From JAWPMV01 sp038527215 (GTDB lineage: Bacteria; Bacteroidota; Bacteroidia; J057), in NCBI GenBank assembly GCA_038527215.1, contig JBCBGC010000039.1, forward strand, positions 1 to 56,440: a stretch of 56,440 nucleotides of DNA, given 5' to 3'. The translations under genes were made by a program, and so were the position numbers. This document shows, in pieces, positions 8,007 through 18,039 of the stretch. The notes under the pieces were generated by a model. That model ran no database searches. It saw only the letters and a list, made by a program, of their open reading frames with translations, and was not told where the DNA came from. How positions within the stretch are numbered: position 1 is the stretch's first letter; every line of letters begins with the position of its first letter.

Positions 8007-11000
8007 TCAGCCTGATGGATTCTCCAACGGCAGGTTTTCATTTGCCTCTTCCCACCGAGCCCGATACTTAAGAAATAAGCGGGAAGCCAATAACAAAGTC
8101 CCTCCGGAAAACAAGCTGATCAGAATACGGGTCAGCAGACTGGCTTGTTGAAAGTCAACCAGGATTAACTTCGCAAAGGCCAGGATCAACAGGGTGAAGC
8201 CCAGTTTGGATAGGTGTTCGTATTTGCGCTGAGAAGCCAAAAACAACAAATAAATACCCTGCAGGAGCAAAAAGGCTGTCATGCCTACACCGTTGATTTG
8301 CCAGCCCCAGAATACCAAACTGAGTCCTCCCATGAAGAGCAAGCCAAACTGACTCAAATAGGATTCCGCTTTCCATTTGTTGGTGGCCTTAGGTTGCTGT
8401 AGCAGGTGCTGCAAGTATTTAATCAGCACGGCCCATAGGACGAAAAACGCCAGCCAGTTGTAGCCCCCGCCTTCCAGGGCAGATTGGTTGGTGATCAATA
8501 AGCCCCAGACTCCCAGACTCAGCATCCAACATAATACGCCCCACACATAGGCAATTTTCTTTTGTTTCCCTAACCACTGAGGTTTTGCTCCTTTATAAGC
8601 CAGGACAAAAAAGTAAGCCGAAACGAAGCTCCCCGCCAGCGCAAGAATCTCCAAACCGGCTGCATTTACCAAAACCAGTCCGATCAGAAAGGCCAGGTAA
8701 TAGACACTGGCTTTGAACACGGCTTTATAAGGAGAAGCTTTTGCCGCTGCCGAATCAAAGGCTTGTTCTCCCAACAAGACGGTGGCCAGCACCCCTGCGC
8801 CTCCTACAAAAGAGAGCGTCCAGGTCTCCTTCCAGGAAAGGAAAAAAGCAAGCATAGCCAGCAATTGGAAAACCAGTACCGACCAGGCAGTATTTCGGTA
8901 TTTACCCAGGGCATAGGTCGCCAGGGCCGAACCCCAGATAGCTAAGGGTAGCCAGCCTTCATAAAAGCGAGCGATCATAGGCAATCCGACGATCGGAATC
9001 AGGAAGAAAAATATTTCCCGGAGGATGCCCAGGGCCGGATAGCTGGCTTCCGGTTTTTTCCAATGTCCAAACCAGGCCACCAATCCCCATAAACAGGCCA
9101 TCAATTCTAGTCCGCCTAGCTTTCCTGCCAGCGTTTGGTACATAAAGAGGGTATCTCCCACTGCATACGCACTGATCAAATAGGCGACCGGAAAGCACAG
9201 CAGGTGCACCAGCCCCAGATGGGTAAGGAGTTCCCGGTCCTGCCTGAGGCCGAGCCAGGTTAAGAACAGCAGCGGAACCAGGGCCAGATTCAAGGCATAA
9301 AGGTCTGTGTAAAACCCAATAGTAAAGTGCCAGACGACCAGCCCCCATATCACCCACATACTGGGCAGGAATTCCAGCAAAGCTTGCTCGCTTTTGCTGA
9401 GTTGGTCTTTCCCCCGTCGGAGCAGGAACCATAAGATTGGGCAAAACATCCCGACGGCCAACCATTGCACGAATTCTGCCTGCCACAGCCCGTCGCTCCA
9501 GTATACCATGAGTTCTGCTAAGCCAAATATGGATTTAGCTGCCGCGACGGTGAGGAGGACCCAGGCTTCCCAGCGGATGGTGGGCAAGCGATACCAAAAA
9601 CCGCAGACCAGTAATAGCAGGCCTTCAATGCCTAGCGCAAGCGACCACAATTCAGGATTAAGCAGCAAAAGGGCCCCAAGACCGGTCAGGCTGCCGCCCA
9701 GGAGGAAGCCCAAGCGGCGAATGTGGAGAAAGGCTGGACGTCCCAAGCTTAAGCCAAGGCCTATCCACACCGCGGCGTTGACCAGGAGGATGATGCCCAT
9801 ATCATGCCAGCGGCCCGCATTGCCTATCAACATGCCCAGATGGATCAGCCAGACGAAAAGCGACCCCACTAGCAACAGGATATGTTCTGGCGCCAGTTTG
9901 CGGCGAGGTTTGCCTTTTTGCCAGAGTGCGTAAAAGAAAAACAGGTAGGCGAAGGCATGCATGACCCAGATCCCTGCTTGCGAGGAAAGCGTGGGTTCCT
10001 GCCCAAACAAGCTATAATGTTGAGCGCCTAGCGCGACCCAGAAAGCCACCACGGCCAGAGGTTTCCACTGGATCTTTCCCGCCAACCAAATGGCCGTAAC
10101 GCAGAGGACAAAGACCAGTCCGAGGTAGAACAGCAGGTTGCCCGACTGATGTAAATACAAGGGGGCCATACCCCCTCCTACCAAACTCAGGATGGCCACG
10201 ATGCGGGTCTCGTGCCGCAAGGCCAGCCAAGCCCCCAGGGCGGCGTTTAGGCTTACCAGGCCTAAGCCCACTTCAAAGCGTCCGAAGAAAGGGAAATAGG
10301 TAGAGAGGGTGAGAAAAAATAGCACCAAATAGTTTACGGCCAGTCCCAGGCCTTGTAAGGCAGACCCAAATTCACGGTAAGGTTCATCCTTTTTCCATAA
10401 TCTCACACCCCAGGCAATCAGGCCAAAACCGGTGAATAAACCGGAAGATATTTTCAAGCCTTCGAAGAATGCAGGACTCATGGCATTGAGCATCCAGTCT
10501 ACGCCCAGTTGCATGAGATACCCAAATCCAAACAACAAGGCCACGATGCCGCCCAGGGTCATAAAAAACACCGGCAGCTTTCGCTCCTCTTTGTAATGGC
10601 GGTAGGTGCGACCGATGTATTCAAACAACCTGGGGAAAGGTACCCAGCCTTGTTCCTCGAGCACTGCCTGACTGGTTTCAGTCAAAGGCAAGCTGCGGGG
10701 ACTGGTTTCGGCTTTTTGCTCCTTCCGAGGTTTTTCTGCTACTGGTGCAGCGGGTACGGGGAGGATCACAGGTGGGGTTTCCCTCAGGGAAGGAACCTCA
10801 GCTTTCTCTACGGGCGGTAATTCCCCTGGTGGAGTCAGAGATATAGCCGGAGCCAGTGGGCTTGGATCGGCAAAAAGTTCCCGTCTGAATCCCTCTAGTT
10901 CTTTTTCCCAATGCAAGATTCGATCTTGAATTTCCTGGCGAAAAAGATGGAAGTCTTTTTGAAGGTTCAACCAGCTTTGCTGGTGTAAGGAAAAGGCAGT

Positions 11001-11072
11001 GCCACAACTTGAGCAAGCAGTAAGCTTCCCATCAAGTGGGCTGCCACATTGCGGGCAGGAGGAAGTGTGCAT
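8007..11072 (-). CDS. DUF2339 family giant polytopic membrane protein with N-terminal zinc ribbon
   Basis: This is a 1021-residue protein. Residues 6-24 hold a CPQCG ... CSSCG zinc ribbon. A charged, probably coiled-coil stretch follows (WLNLQKDFHLFRQEIQDRILHWEKELE), then a Pro/Glu-rich linker at about 70-135. From about residue 165 to 1005 there are over 20 hydrophobic segments separated by short loops, which is the DUF2339 layout. The family is widespread but has no settled function; a transport or envelope-assembly role is speculative. The gene stands alone on the minus strand and ends in a strong terminator. Confidence 0.85.
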   Translation of the reverse strand: MHTSSCPQCGSPLDGKLTACSSCGTAFSLHQQSWLNLQKDFHLFRQEIQDRILHWEKELEGFRRELFADPSPLAPAISLTPPGELPPVEKAEVPSLRETPPVILPVPAAPVAEKPRKEQKAETSPRSLPLTETSQAVLEEQGWVPFPRLFEYIGRTYRHYKEERKLPVFFMTLGGIVALLFGFGYLMQLGVDWMLNAMSPAFFEGLKISSGLFTGFGLIAWGVRLWKKDEPYREFGSALQGLGLAVNYLVLFFLTLSTYFPFFGRFEVGLGLVSLNAALGAWLALRHETRIVAILSLVGGGMAPLYLHQSGNLLFYLGLVFVLCVTAIWLAGKIQWKPLAVVAFWVALGAQHYSLFGQEPTLSSQAGIWVMHAFAYLFFFYALWQKGKPRRKLAPEHILLLVGSLFVWLIHLGMLIGNAGRWHDMGIILLVNAAVWIGLGLSLGRPAFLHIRRLGFLLGGSLTGLGALLLLNPELWSLALGIEGLLLLVCGFWYRLPTIRWEAWVLLTVAAAKSIFGLAELMVYWSDGLWQAEFVQWLAVGMFCPILWFLLRRGKDQLSKSEQALLEFLPSMWVIWGLVVWHFTIGFYTDLYALNLALVPLLFLTWLGLRQDRELLTHLGLVHLLCFPVAYLISAYAVGDTLFMYQTLAGKLGGLELMACLWGLVAWFGHWKKPEASYPALGILREIFFFLIPIVGLPMIARFYEGWLPLAIWGSALATYALGKYRNTAWSVLVFQLLAMLAFFLSWKETWTLSFVGGAGVLATVLLGEQAFDSAAAKASPYKAVFKASVYYLAFLIGLVLVNAAGLEILALAGSFVSAYFFVLAYKGAKPQWLGKQKKIAYVWGVLCWMLSLGVWGLLITNQSALEGGGYNWLAFFVLWAVLIKYLQHLLQQPKATNKWKAESYLSQFGLLFMGGLSLVFWGWQINGVGMTAFLLLQGIYLLFLASQRKYEHLSKLGFTLLILAFAKLILVDFQQASLLTRILISLFSGGTLLLASRLFLKYRARWEEANENLPLENPSG

Positions 11073-11388
11073 AGCGATAGAGTTAACGCATGATGTTATT
11101 TCTGGCTACGCCGGATTTTCCCCTTCGTTGATGAAAAACGGATATTCTCCAGCTAAAAGCAGACTTGGCATAGAGGCCTAAAACTGCCCATACAGGTTTC
11201 TTTCGAGCTTTTTACCCTTGATATACCGACTTCTAAAAGCTGCCACGGGGCTCAGACAACGGATGGCCGTAGGAACTCGTCTTAGCAATATGTGCCCTGC
11301 TTTTTGCCCGGATCGATAGGTAGAGAGAGAAAAGGCTGCCCGATTCGTTGAATTTTCCTTAATTAGTAACCCAATTTATCCGACACTT
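11073..11388. other. Divergent intergenic region
   Basis: This 316-bp gap lies between the DUF2339 gene (minus) and a beta-barrel-like gene (plus) and must hold both promoters. The last 50 bases are AT-rich (GAATTTTCCTTAATTAGTAA). I see no clear TAnnTTTG element, no strong hairpin and no convincing small gene. Confidence 0.4.
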
Positions 11389-12123
11389 ATGATTCTACGC
11401 TTCCTCTCCCTCTGTTTAATGTCCGTGATGCTCCTTTCCTCAGAAGCATTCGGTCAGCGCTTTGGTCGCAATTTTACCATACAGGTAGGATACCAGGCGA
11501 AGTATCTCAATCCCAAACCTTTCAACTTTGTGGTTGATGCTTTCAATGCTGAGCTTCCCCGGACACAGGACCTTTCTCCCTACAAGTGGGCCCTCGGACC
11601 CGTCATAGGCGTTGGCACCCATCGGGGTCGGAGCAGTATTCGTCTCCAGGGTTCCCGCTATACCGCGAGTTCCTTTGGGCTTTTCGATGACAATGGGGTG
11701 GAAAAAAGGAGAGATGTGAAGCTGTCTGGAACCATTATCTCCCTGAGCATGATGGGGGAGTTAATCCCTTTCAACCGGGAATCCCATTTTGCGGTAGGGG
11801 CTTCTTTCAGCATGGCCCAGTTTAATACCCAATCTTCAGAAGTACCTTCGGCAGACTTCCAGGACAGTGATCCGCTTACCCAGGTATCCAATCAGTGGTT
11901 GCCTAGTTTCACCATTCTGGCCCCTTTCCGTATCGGACTCGGCCCTCAGGTAAAGCTATCTTTGGAACCTTACTACCAGATTTTTTTTAGCAGTGCCGAT
12001 TTCTCGGCCTTTGGAGAAAACCTGGTGGGCAACGCCATTCCCAGCAATGATCCTGGCCTGACGGCAGAACTGGACCATTTTGGCCTGACCTTCAATGTAA
12101 TGGTATTTCTGAGACCCAGGTAA
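11389..12123 (+). CDS. Outer-membrane beta-barrel-like protein
   Basis: This 244-residue protein has a signal peptide (MILRFLSLCLMSVMLLSSEAFGQ). The rest consists of short alternating hydrophobic/polar strands, such as NFTIQVGYQAKYL, SSIRLQGSRYTA, SHFAVGASFSMAQF and VKLSLEPYYQIFF. It ends in FNVMVFLRPR, with aromatic and hydrophobic residues alternating as in a barrel's last strand. This pattern suits an 8- to 10-strand barrel of the type often annotated as outer membrane beta-barrel or PorT-like protein. No family-specific motif is visible, so the role is open. It stands alone on the plus strand and converges on the next minus-strand gene 17 bases away. Confidence 0.6.
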   Translation: MILRFLSLCLMSVMLLSSEAFGQRFGRNFTIQVGYQAKYLNPKPFNFVVDAFNAELPRTQDLSPYKWALGPVIGVGTHRGRSSIRLQGSRYTASSFGLFDDNGVEKRRDVKLSGTIISLSMMGELIPFNRESHFAVGASFSMAQFNTQSSEVPSADFQDSDPLTQVSNQWLPSFTILAPFRIGLGPQVKLSLEPYYQIFFSSADFSAFGENLVGNAIPSNDPGLTAELDHFGLTFNVMVFLRPR

Positions 12124-12140
12124 CGGGCTATGGTGGCCGG

Positions 12141-13703
12141 CTAGTCCAATAATTCTACCTCCAGATCTGAGCCGTCGTCGTCCCAGCTGACTTTCAGGCG
12201 CTCCTTTTTCTTAAGGAAGCGATGGGTCAGCCAGACAACCATAACTTCTCCTTCCTGAATCCAATCTAATTTGGACACAAAAAAGTCTTCAAAAGCCTGA
12301 TCTCCCACCTGGCAGTAGGCCTGGGGACCGTCGCTCTGCTGGATAAACAGGATATCCTCCACGCCGTTTCGGTTGACCCTTTGGATGGAAATGCCTTCTT
12401 CCAGGCAGCTGCCACATTCTCCCCATCCGAAAGGATGGTTTGGGGTATTGCTGACCGAAATCCATCCGGGCTGTCCATCTGGGAAGCGGAACCATGGATT
12501 GGCAAATTGCACGCCCGGTTCCGGAATGATGTGCCGGGCCCGGGTGGCATGAATGAGCTTGCCATCAATCCGGGTATAATGATGTTGCTTGCCGACTTCG
12601 TTGACAAATTCTTCTCCTACAGACATCCGCTCCACCAGATAGCCGTCATATTTAAATTTCTTATAAGCGAAAGGCTGCCGGCTAAAAACTACCTCAATAA
12701 AATCCCGACTAGGAAACTGCTCGGCGTAAATCAGGTAGTCCACATCAATCGCTACGGAGACCCATTGGCTATCTGCCCGGATCAAAACCGGGGTAAAGCC
12801 TACGGCCTTCATGAATTCTTCTGGCGCCTGGATCACATTGGTTTGCAAGGGACGCATCAGGCCTACCTCCGTATAACTCAGGGGACGGTTGTCCTCTCCG
12901 GTCGCACTGGTGGAGCATACTCGCTGCGCTACCCCACCTCGGGAAGTATCGAATACGTCCACCTGAAAGCGGACCTTGTCCAGACTTGGCAAGGGTAAAA
13001 AGCCTAAGGCTGCAGCGCCGAATTGGATAGTGATGATGTAGCCATCTCTTTTTTCCCGGTAATCCGCTTCATACTTAATGCCTTCGGTCAGGTCTCCAAA
13101 ACGGAAGCCCAGTACCTTTTCCAACTGCACCATCTGGTCCCGGTTCATCCATTTTACCTTGCGCTGATCTGGAAAAAAGGCAAAGTGAACCATCCCAAAG
13201 TGTACTTCTTCCAGCGAAAGGTTTTGAGGGTAAGGAACATCCCAGCCTAAGCGCTGAATTTCATTTGCGGAGGGGTAATCGGATTGTTGCTGGACGGTGG
13301 TAGGGTCCAGGACAGCATCCTCACTGGTATGACTGAAAAAGCGGGTTTTACCACTCCCATCTTCCGCTCGGGACTGGCCCACCAGCATATTGGGATGGCG
13401 GGTAAAATCATAGTCTTCGGGGAAGATATGTTGGGGCAAGGCAAACCTTACTTCAATATGATCACAATAATTGGGGTCTCTGCGGAGGCGGATGAGGGTA
13501 TCTTTTACCTCCACGACCAGGGAAAGGGTATTGCCGAAGGAGTAAAGCTCGGCACTGGCCTCTACTTTGGGTTCAGCATAACGCCAGGAGGGGCGGTCTA
13601 CATGGAAGCTGTAAAGCCGATCCATGGCAAAGTCTGGTTCCTGAGCAAATGACAGGTTCAGAACAGCGAGGAAAAATAAGCCGAAACTTATGCCGGTTTT
13701 CAT
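12141..13703 (-). CDS. Exported protein of unknown function with CBM9-like segments
   Basis: The start at 13703 gives a normal signal peptide (MKTGISFGLFFLAVLNLSFAQ); the longer reading adds ten residues before it. The 520-residue product has no membrane span. Residues about 35-90 (SWRYAEPKVEASAELYSFGN ... DHIEVRFALP) resemble the ligand-binding face of family 9 carbohydrate-binding or DOMON-like domains. A second stretch (WVSVAIDVDYLIY ... DFIEVVFSRQPF) repeats that pattern in the middle of the protein, which suggests two related halves. The C-terminus is acidic (WDDDGSDLEVELLD) and carries no T9SS sorting domain. It is a single-gene unit. The CBM9 relation is an inference from pattern only. 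Confidence 0.6.
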   Translation of the reverse strand: MKTGISFGLFFLAVLNLSFAQEPDFAMDRLYSFHVDRPSWRYAEPKVEASAELYSFGNTLSLVVEVKDTLIRLRRDPNYCDHIEVRFALPQHIFPEDYDFTRHPNMLVGQSRAEDGSGKTRFFSHTSEDAVLDPTTVQQQSDYPSANEIQRLGWDVPYPQNLSLEEVHFGMVHFAFFPDQRKVKWMNRDQMVQLEKVLGFRFGDLTEGIKYEADYREKRDGYIITIQFGAAALGFLPLPSLDKVRFQVDVFDTSRGGVAQRVCSTSATGEDNRPLSYTEVGLMRPLQTNVIQAPEEFMKAVGFTPVLIRADSQWVSVAIDVDYLIYAEQFPSRDFIEVVFSRQPFAYKKFKYDGYLVERMSVGEEFVNEVGKQHHYTRIDGKLIHATRARHIIPEPGVQFANPWFRFPDGQPGWISVSNTPNHPFGWGECGSCLEEGISIQRVNRNGVEDILFIQQSDGPQAYCQVGDQAFEDFFVSKLDWIQEGEVMVVWLTHRFLKKKERLKVSWDDDGSDLEVELLD

Positions 13704-13825
13704 AGGCAACTGTGTTAATCCAGCCCTACTCAATTCAAACGGCGTGCCCCGATGTAAGGTTCTGCATAAAAGCCCTGCAGATGTAATAAAAATGAGACTT
13801 TTATCCCATAAATCTTACTTATTGT

Positions 13826-13862
13826 GAGCAGAAAGGCGGATGGTAAGATTTTACCATCCGCC
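13826..13862 (-). terminator. Hairpin terminator of rlpA
   Basis: GGCGGATGGTAA at 13835-13846 and TTACCATCCGCC at 13851-13862 form a perfect 12-bp stem with a 4-base loop. The minus-strand T-tract is short (CTTTCTG). It lies about 70 bases after the rlpA stop. Confidence 0.6.
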
Positions 13863-13930
13863 TGAACATATGAGATCTCGGTCCATCTTTTTTGTCAGAT
13901 TGAACCATTTATTACCAAAATGGGAAATAA

Positions 13931-14911
13931 TTACTTCAAGCCTGCCAGCTCCACCACGATGCCCTTGACTTTGCGCTTGCCCAGGTCTTTCTTGGCGGCA
14001 TTGGCTTCGTTTCTGGTACTAAAAGGTCCTACCAAAATCCTGAAGATAGGTTTACCGTCTTTCACGGAATTGTGCACCAGGGTCATCTGAACCTCTTTGG
14101 CGGAAAGTTCATCTAGCGCCTCCATCATGCGGTAATAGCTAAAGTAGGCCCCTACCTGCACTCCAAAGCCAGCCGAGGATTGTTTGTAGGCCATCATTTG
14201 GTAGAGATTCGGGGTATATTTTGCCACTTCCGCATTGATCGCCGGACTGGTGGTCCGATCTACACTGGGCTGAGATACGCCACCGGAAGGGGGAAGGTTA
14301 GCCGCAGCCGGTTGGTTGATCAAATTTCCGTTGATGTCTCTCAAGGGTAGGTCTCCTACATTCCTGGGAACGTTGGCGGGAGGACGAGCAGCTGTAGTGG
14401 TTCTGGGCTGAGAACTTGGGCGGGAGGCTTGTTGCGTCCGCTTATTGGCGGTGCTGCTCCGGGAAACTTCCTTGGCAGGAGCCGCTGCAGGCTTGCTTAC
14501 CTTTTTGTTGCTTCCCTCTTTGATCAAATCTATGCGCACCTGAATCTCTCCATCTTCAATCATGCCCAATTGCTCGGCAGCGGCCCGGCTCAGGTCGATG
14601 ATGCGACCTTTGGTATAAGGCCCCCGGTCGTTGATTTCTACAAAGACCATTTTTCCATTATCTACCCTGGTTACTTTTACCCGAGACCCAAAGGCTAAGG
14701 TCTTATGGGCTGCGGTCATGGCATTCATATCATAAATGGCTCCACTAGCGGTGGACCGACCATGATATTTATCGGCATAATAGGTTGCTAAACCCGTTTC
14801 GGCAGTCTGAGCCATCAGCTCGGAAAATAAGCCCAAAAACAGGCTCGAAAGCACGGCAAAGCGCACAAAGGACGAGAACGAAGGGATCATAGAGGTTTGA
14901 AATGAGTTCAT
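13931..14911 (-). CDS. rlpA: RlpA-like septal ring lytic transglycosylase family protein with SPOR domain
   Basis: This 326-residue exported protein has a signal peptide ending near residue 35 (ELMAQTAETG). The double-psi beta-barrel (DPBB) domain spans about residues 38-125 and shows the family signatures GLATYYADKYHGRSTASG, AAHKTLAFGSRVKVTRVDNG and EINDRGPYTKGRIIDLSRAAA. A Lys/Ser/Thr/Pro-rich linker follows (about 130-235). A C-terminal SPOR domain (about 248-325: FGVQVGAYFSYYRMMEALDEL ... FRILVGPFSTRNEANAAKKDL) should bind denuded glycan strands at the division site. RlpA proteins cleave such strands in some bacteria. The signal peptide lacks a lipobox, unlike E. coli RlpA. The gene is divergent from rnhA. 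Confidence 0.92.
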   Translation of the reverse strand: MNSFQTSMIPSFSSFVRFAVLSSLFLGLFSELMAQTAETGLATYYADKYHGRSTASGAIYDMNAMTAAHKTLAFGSRVKVTRVDNGKMVFVEINDRGPYTKGRIIDLSRAAAEQLGMIEDGEIQVRIDLIKEGSNKKVSKPAAAPAKEVSRSSTANKRTQQASRPSSQPRTTTAARPPANVPRNVGDLPLRDINGNLINQPAAANLPPSGGVSQPSVDRTTSPAINAEVAKYTPNLYQMMAYKQSSAGFGVQVGAYFSYYRMMEALDELSAKEVQMTLVHNSVKDGKPIFRILVGPFSTRNEANAAKKDLGKRKVKGIVVELAGLK

Positions 14912-15103
14912 GTTGTTTGGGTAAAAAATAGTCGCACCAGTAAGAAAACGAATAAAATCAACACTCAGTCTAAATTTATCAAAATTTTACACAGAATACA
15001 TAATTGGAAGCATGGATGTTTGCTTACTTCAAATTTTACAGCTGCGTTTCATCTACGCAAAAACTCATGGGCTGGCCCAGATAAAATTGTATCTTCGTAG
15101 CCT

Positions 15104-15565
15104 ATGAACATCGTCATTTACACAGATGGAGCTGCCCTGGGTAATCCCGGAAACGGTGGCTATGGCGTAGTGATGCAATATGGACAGCATCGCAAGGAAA
15201 TTTCCCTGGGCTTTAGGAAAACCACCAATAACCGGATGGAACTGCTGGCCATCATTGTGGCCCTTGAAGCCCTCAAAAAACCGGGCCTGAAGGTTGATAT
15301 TTATACTGATTCGCGCTACGTAGAGCAAGCCGTGAATAAAAAGTGGGTTTTCGGTTGGGAAAAAAAGAATTACAAGGATAAAAAGAACCCAGACCTCTGG
15401 AAGCGTTTCCTCCTGATCTACCGCAAGCACCATGTTCGTTTGCATTGGGTAAAAGGCCACGCGGGCAATCCTTTGAACGAGCGATGCGATGTATTAGCCA
15501 CTACGGCTGCTAAGGAAGCGCCTTATGAAATTGATCATGGATATGAGGCCTTGAACCCCGTCTGA
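15104..15565 (+). CDS. rnhA: Ribonuclease HI
   Basis: This 153-residue cytoplasmic enzyme degrades the RNA strand of RNA-DNA hybrids. All four catalytic carboxylates are visible: D8 (IYTDGAALGNPG), E46 (NNRMELLAI), D69 (IYTDSRYV) and D129 (NERCDVLA), together with H119 (WVKGHAGNPLNE). Length and motif spacing match the bacterial RNase HI family throughout, including the basic handle region (KKWVFGWEKKNYKDKK). It is divergent from rlpA and followed 41 bases later by the first choice-of-anchor B gene, which may be cotranscribed but is functionally unrelated. Confidence 0.97.
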   Translation: MNIVIYTDGAALGNPGNGGYGVVMQYGQHRKEISLGFRKTTNNRMELLAIIVALEALKKPGLKVDIYTDSRYVEQAVNKKWVFGWEKKNYKDKKNPDLWKRFLLIYRKHHVRLHWVKGHAGNPLNERCDVLATTAAKEAPYEIDHGYEALNPV

Positions 15566-15606
15566 CTCAAAAGGAGGGATTTCTGCTTTTGTCTACACCC
15601 TACTAT

Positions 15607-18039
15607 ATGATCCGAGTACTACTATTTTCCCACATCCCCTCCCCCATTCGTCCTCTTGTCTTGCTTGCCCTATTCTTCACCGGAATGGTGCATCCTTCTT
15701 TGCTGTCCGGCCAATCCTCCAAAGATATGTCTTTGGTAGGCAGTCTTTCCTACAGCCGGGAACTGAATGACATCTGGGGCTATGTATCCCCTCAGGGAAT
15801 TGAATATGCCCTGGTAGGCCTGGAACACGGCTTATCCATCGTCAGTCTGGCCAATCCAACCCTGCCGGTTGAGGTACAGTTCGTGCCGGGCGCTACTTCC
15901 GTCTGGCGGGATATCAAGACCTTTGGTTCCTACGCCTATGTGTCCAATGAATCCAGCGGCGGGGTTCTCATCGTGGACCTCAGTACCCTGCCGGGTGCGG
16001 TAACCTATAAGGATACGGTGATGCAGGGGATCACCAGAGCTCACAACCTCTACATGGACAATGGATTGTTGTTTGTGGTGGGCAGTAATCAATTCGGGGG
16101 CGGAGTCGCTATTTTTGATCTAACCAGCGATCCGTGGAACCCGGTTTTCCAGGGAGCCTATACTACGCGCTACGTCCATGATGTATACGTGCGCAATGGG
16201 CTGGCTTATAACGCAGAGATTTCCGCCGGTCGCCTGACCGTTTTAGACCTGGCTAATCCCACCAATCCTCAAGTCCTGGGTTCCAAAGCCTATCCGGATG
16301 CCTTTACTCATAATACCTGGTTGAACGATGCCGGAACGGTATGCTATACCACCGATGAATATAATAGAGCCTACATCCGCTCCTGGGACATCAGTGATCC
16401 CAACAATATCGAACCTTTGGATGAAATCCGGGCCGACCTGAGTGCCGGACGAGCTGCCCCGCACAATGTTCACGTCCTGAATGATTTTCTCATCACTTCC
16501 TACTACCGCGATGGGATTCAAATCGTGGATGCGCGCTATCCCTATAACCTGATAGAGGTCGGGCATTACGATACCAGCCCTTTTGCTAATGGCGGCTTCA
16601 ATGGTTGCTGGGGAGCTTATCCTTTTCTGCCTTCTGGCCTGATCCTGGCCTCAGACATCGAAGAGGGATTATTTGTCCTTAATTCTCAGGTGCAAAGAGC
16701 TTGTTATCTGGAGGGTAAAGTGAGGGATGCGATCAACTCCACCCCGTTGGAGGGGGTGAGTCTGGAGATTCTGGGAACCAGCCAGGAAGATGAAAGCGAG
16801 GACGATGGCTTCTACGCCATTGGCATAGGTGATTCCGGGACCTATCAGGTCGCCTTTAGTAAGTTTGGATATGAGTCCGATACGATCACTGTCAGTCTTT
16901 TCAATGATTCATTGGTGATGGCAGATGTATTCCTCTTTTCATTGGTCAGGGCTCCGCTGGAAGTAGAGGTCCTGGAAGCCGGTTCTCTCTTACCCATTCC
17001 TGATGCCAAGGTTGTGGCCATTGCGCCCAACGGTCGGGCTACCTTTACCTATGTAACCAGTGGAGTTGGCAAAATTCAGGACCCAGATTTTGTGGTAAGT
17101 CCTTACGAACTACGGGTAGGAAAATGGGGCTACATCACCCGCAGCGTGGATTTGATCATGGACAGTGTGCTAACCCAGGTTCAGGTCATCCTGGAAAAAG
17201 GATTTTATGACGATTTCAGCCTTGATCTGGGTTGGCAAAGCCTCGGCACGGCCGTGCGTGGACAGTGGGAAAGGGGTGAGCCGTTTGGCACCTACCGCTT
17301 TGATACGGACTTCTCCATTTATAATCCCGAGTTTGACCTCCCCTTCGATATTGGAAATGAGGCTTATGTAACGGGAAACGCACCGGATTCTCTGCCTTTT
17401 GGAGATGATGTGGACCGAGGCACCGCCATCCTGGTGTCTCCTCCTATGGATTTGAGTGGCTATAATGAGCCAGTCATTCAATTCTACTGGTGGTTCCTCA
17501 ACTGGTCTATCCGCTGGAACGATGACAAAAAGGGCAATGATTTTCTTTCGGTAAGCCTGACCGATGGCCTGGACACCTTTGAGCTCCGGCGTTTCACCGG
17601 GCCTTTTGACACCCTTTGGAACCATGAAGATCAGTTCTACTTCCTCAAATACTTTGATCTTCAGGCCCGGCCCTTGCAGTTGATTTTTTATACCCAGGAT
17701 CTGGAGGAGGATAATGCCGATGCGGTGGAAGCAGCCATAGACGGATTTCAGGTGATCGAAAGTCCTTTGACCCGGCTGGATCCAGATATTCCTCAGGCAG
17801 ACTTTTTTGTAGATCGAAATACCAACCGCTTATTTTATCAACTTCCCCCTGGAAGCCCGCCTGGTTCATGGAAAGTCAAACTCCTCAGCTTGACCGGCCA
17901 GGATATTTGGCAAGGTAGGATGGAACAGGCTTCGGGCCAGATGCCACTGCCCAGCGGCCTGCCCGCTTCTATCTATCTCATTAGCTTTGAATTCGAGGGA
18001 AAAAGAAGTAGCTGGCAAAAGGTCTTATTGGGTCAATAA
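15607..18039 (+). CDS. Choice-of-anchor B family surface protein, copy 1
   Basis: This protein of about 810 residues is secreted, with a signal peptide ending near LLSGQSS. A TTG six codons upstream (15589) lies 11 bases after AAGGAGGG, a rare Shine-Dalgarno-like match here, and is an alternative start. Domains in order: an LVIVD-type propeller (about 30-370: WGYVSPQGIEYALVGL, SIVSLANPTLP, RDIKTFGSYAYVSNE, VLIVDLS); a carboxypeptidase-regulatory-like module (about 372-440: CYLEGKVRDAINSTPLEGV ... YQVAFSKFGYESD); a second Ig-like module; a jelly-roll-like domain (about 530-720: FYDDFSLDLGWQS ... ILVSPPMDLSGY); and a short T9SS-like sorting domain (VKLLSLTGQDIW ... LPASIYLISFEFEG). The next gene is a full-length paralogue in the same order. 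Confidence 0.85.
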   Translation: MIRVLLFSHIPSPIRPLVLLALFFTGMVHPSLLSGQSSKDMSLVGSLSYSRELNDIWGYVSPQGIEYALVGLEHGLSIVSLANPTLPVEVQFVPGATSVWRDIKTFGSYAYVSNESSGGVLIVDLSTLPGAVTYKDTVMQGITRAHNLYMDNGLLFVVGSNQFGGGVAIFDLTSDPWNPVFQGAYTTRYVHDVYVRNGLAYNAEISAGRLTVLDLANPTNPQVLGSKAYPDAFTHNTWLNDAGTVCYTTDEYNRAYIRSWDISDPNNIEPLDEIRADLSAGRAAPHNVHVLNDFLITSYYRDGIQIVDARYPYNLIEVGHYDTSPFANGGFNGCWGAYPFLPSGLILASDIEEGLFVLNSQVQRACYLEGKVRDAINSTPLEGVSLEILGTSQEDESEDDGFYAIGIGDSGTYQVAFSKFGYESDTITVSLFNDSLVMADVFLFSLVRAPLEVEVLEAGSLLPIPDAKVVAIAPNGRATFTYVTSGVGKIQDPDFVVSPYELRVGKWGYITRSVDLIMDSVLTQVQVILEKGFYDDFSLDLGWQSLGTAVRGQWERGEPFGTYRFDTDFSIYNPEFDLPFDIGNEAYVTGNAPDSLPFGDDVDRGTAILVSPPMDLSGYNEPVIQFYWWFLNWSIRWNDDKKGNDFLSVSLTDGLDTFELRRFTGPFDTLWNHEDQFYFLKYFDLQARPLQLIFYTQDLEEDNADAVEAAIDGFQVIESPLTRLDPDIPQADFFVDRNTNRLFYQLPPGSPPGSWKVKLLSLTGQDIWQGRMEQASGQMPLPSGLPASIYLISFEFEGKRSSWQKVLLGQ

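Noticed and set aside
9394..9933. 179-residue plus-strand frame inside the DUF2339 gene
   Set aside because: It is antisense to a clear polytopic membrane protein and is rich in Arg/Pro/Ser as expected for a shadow frame.
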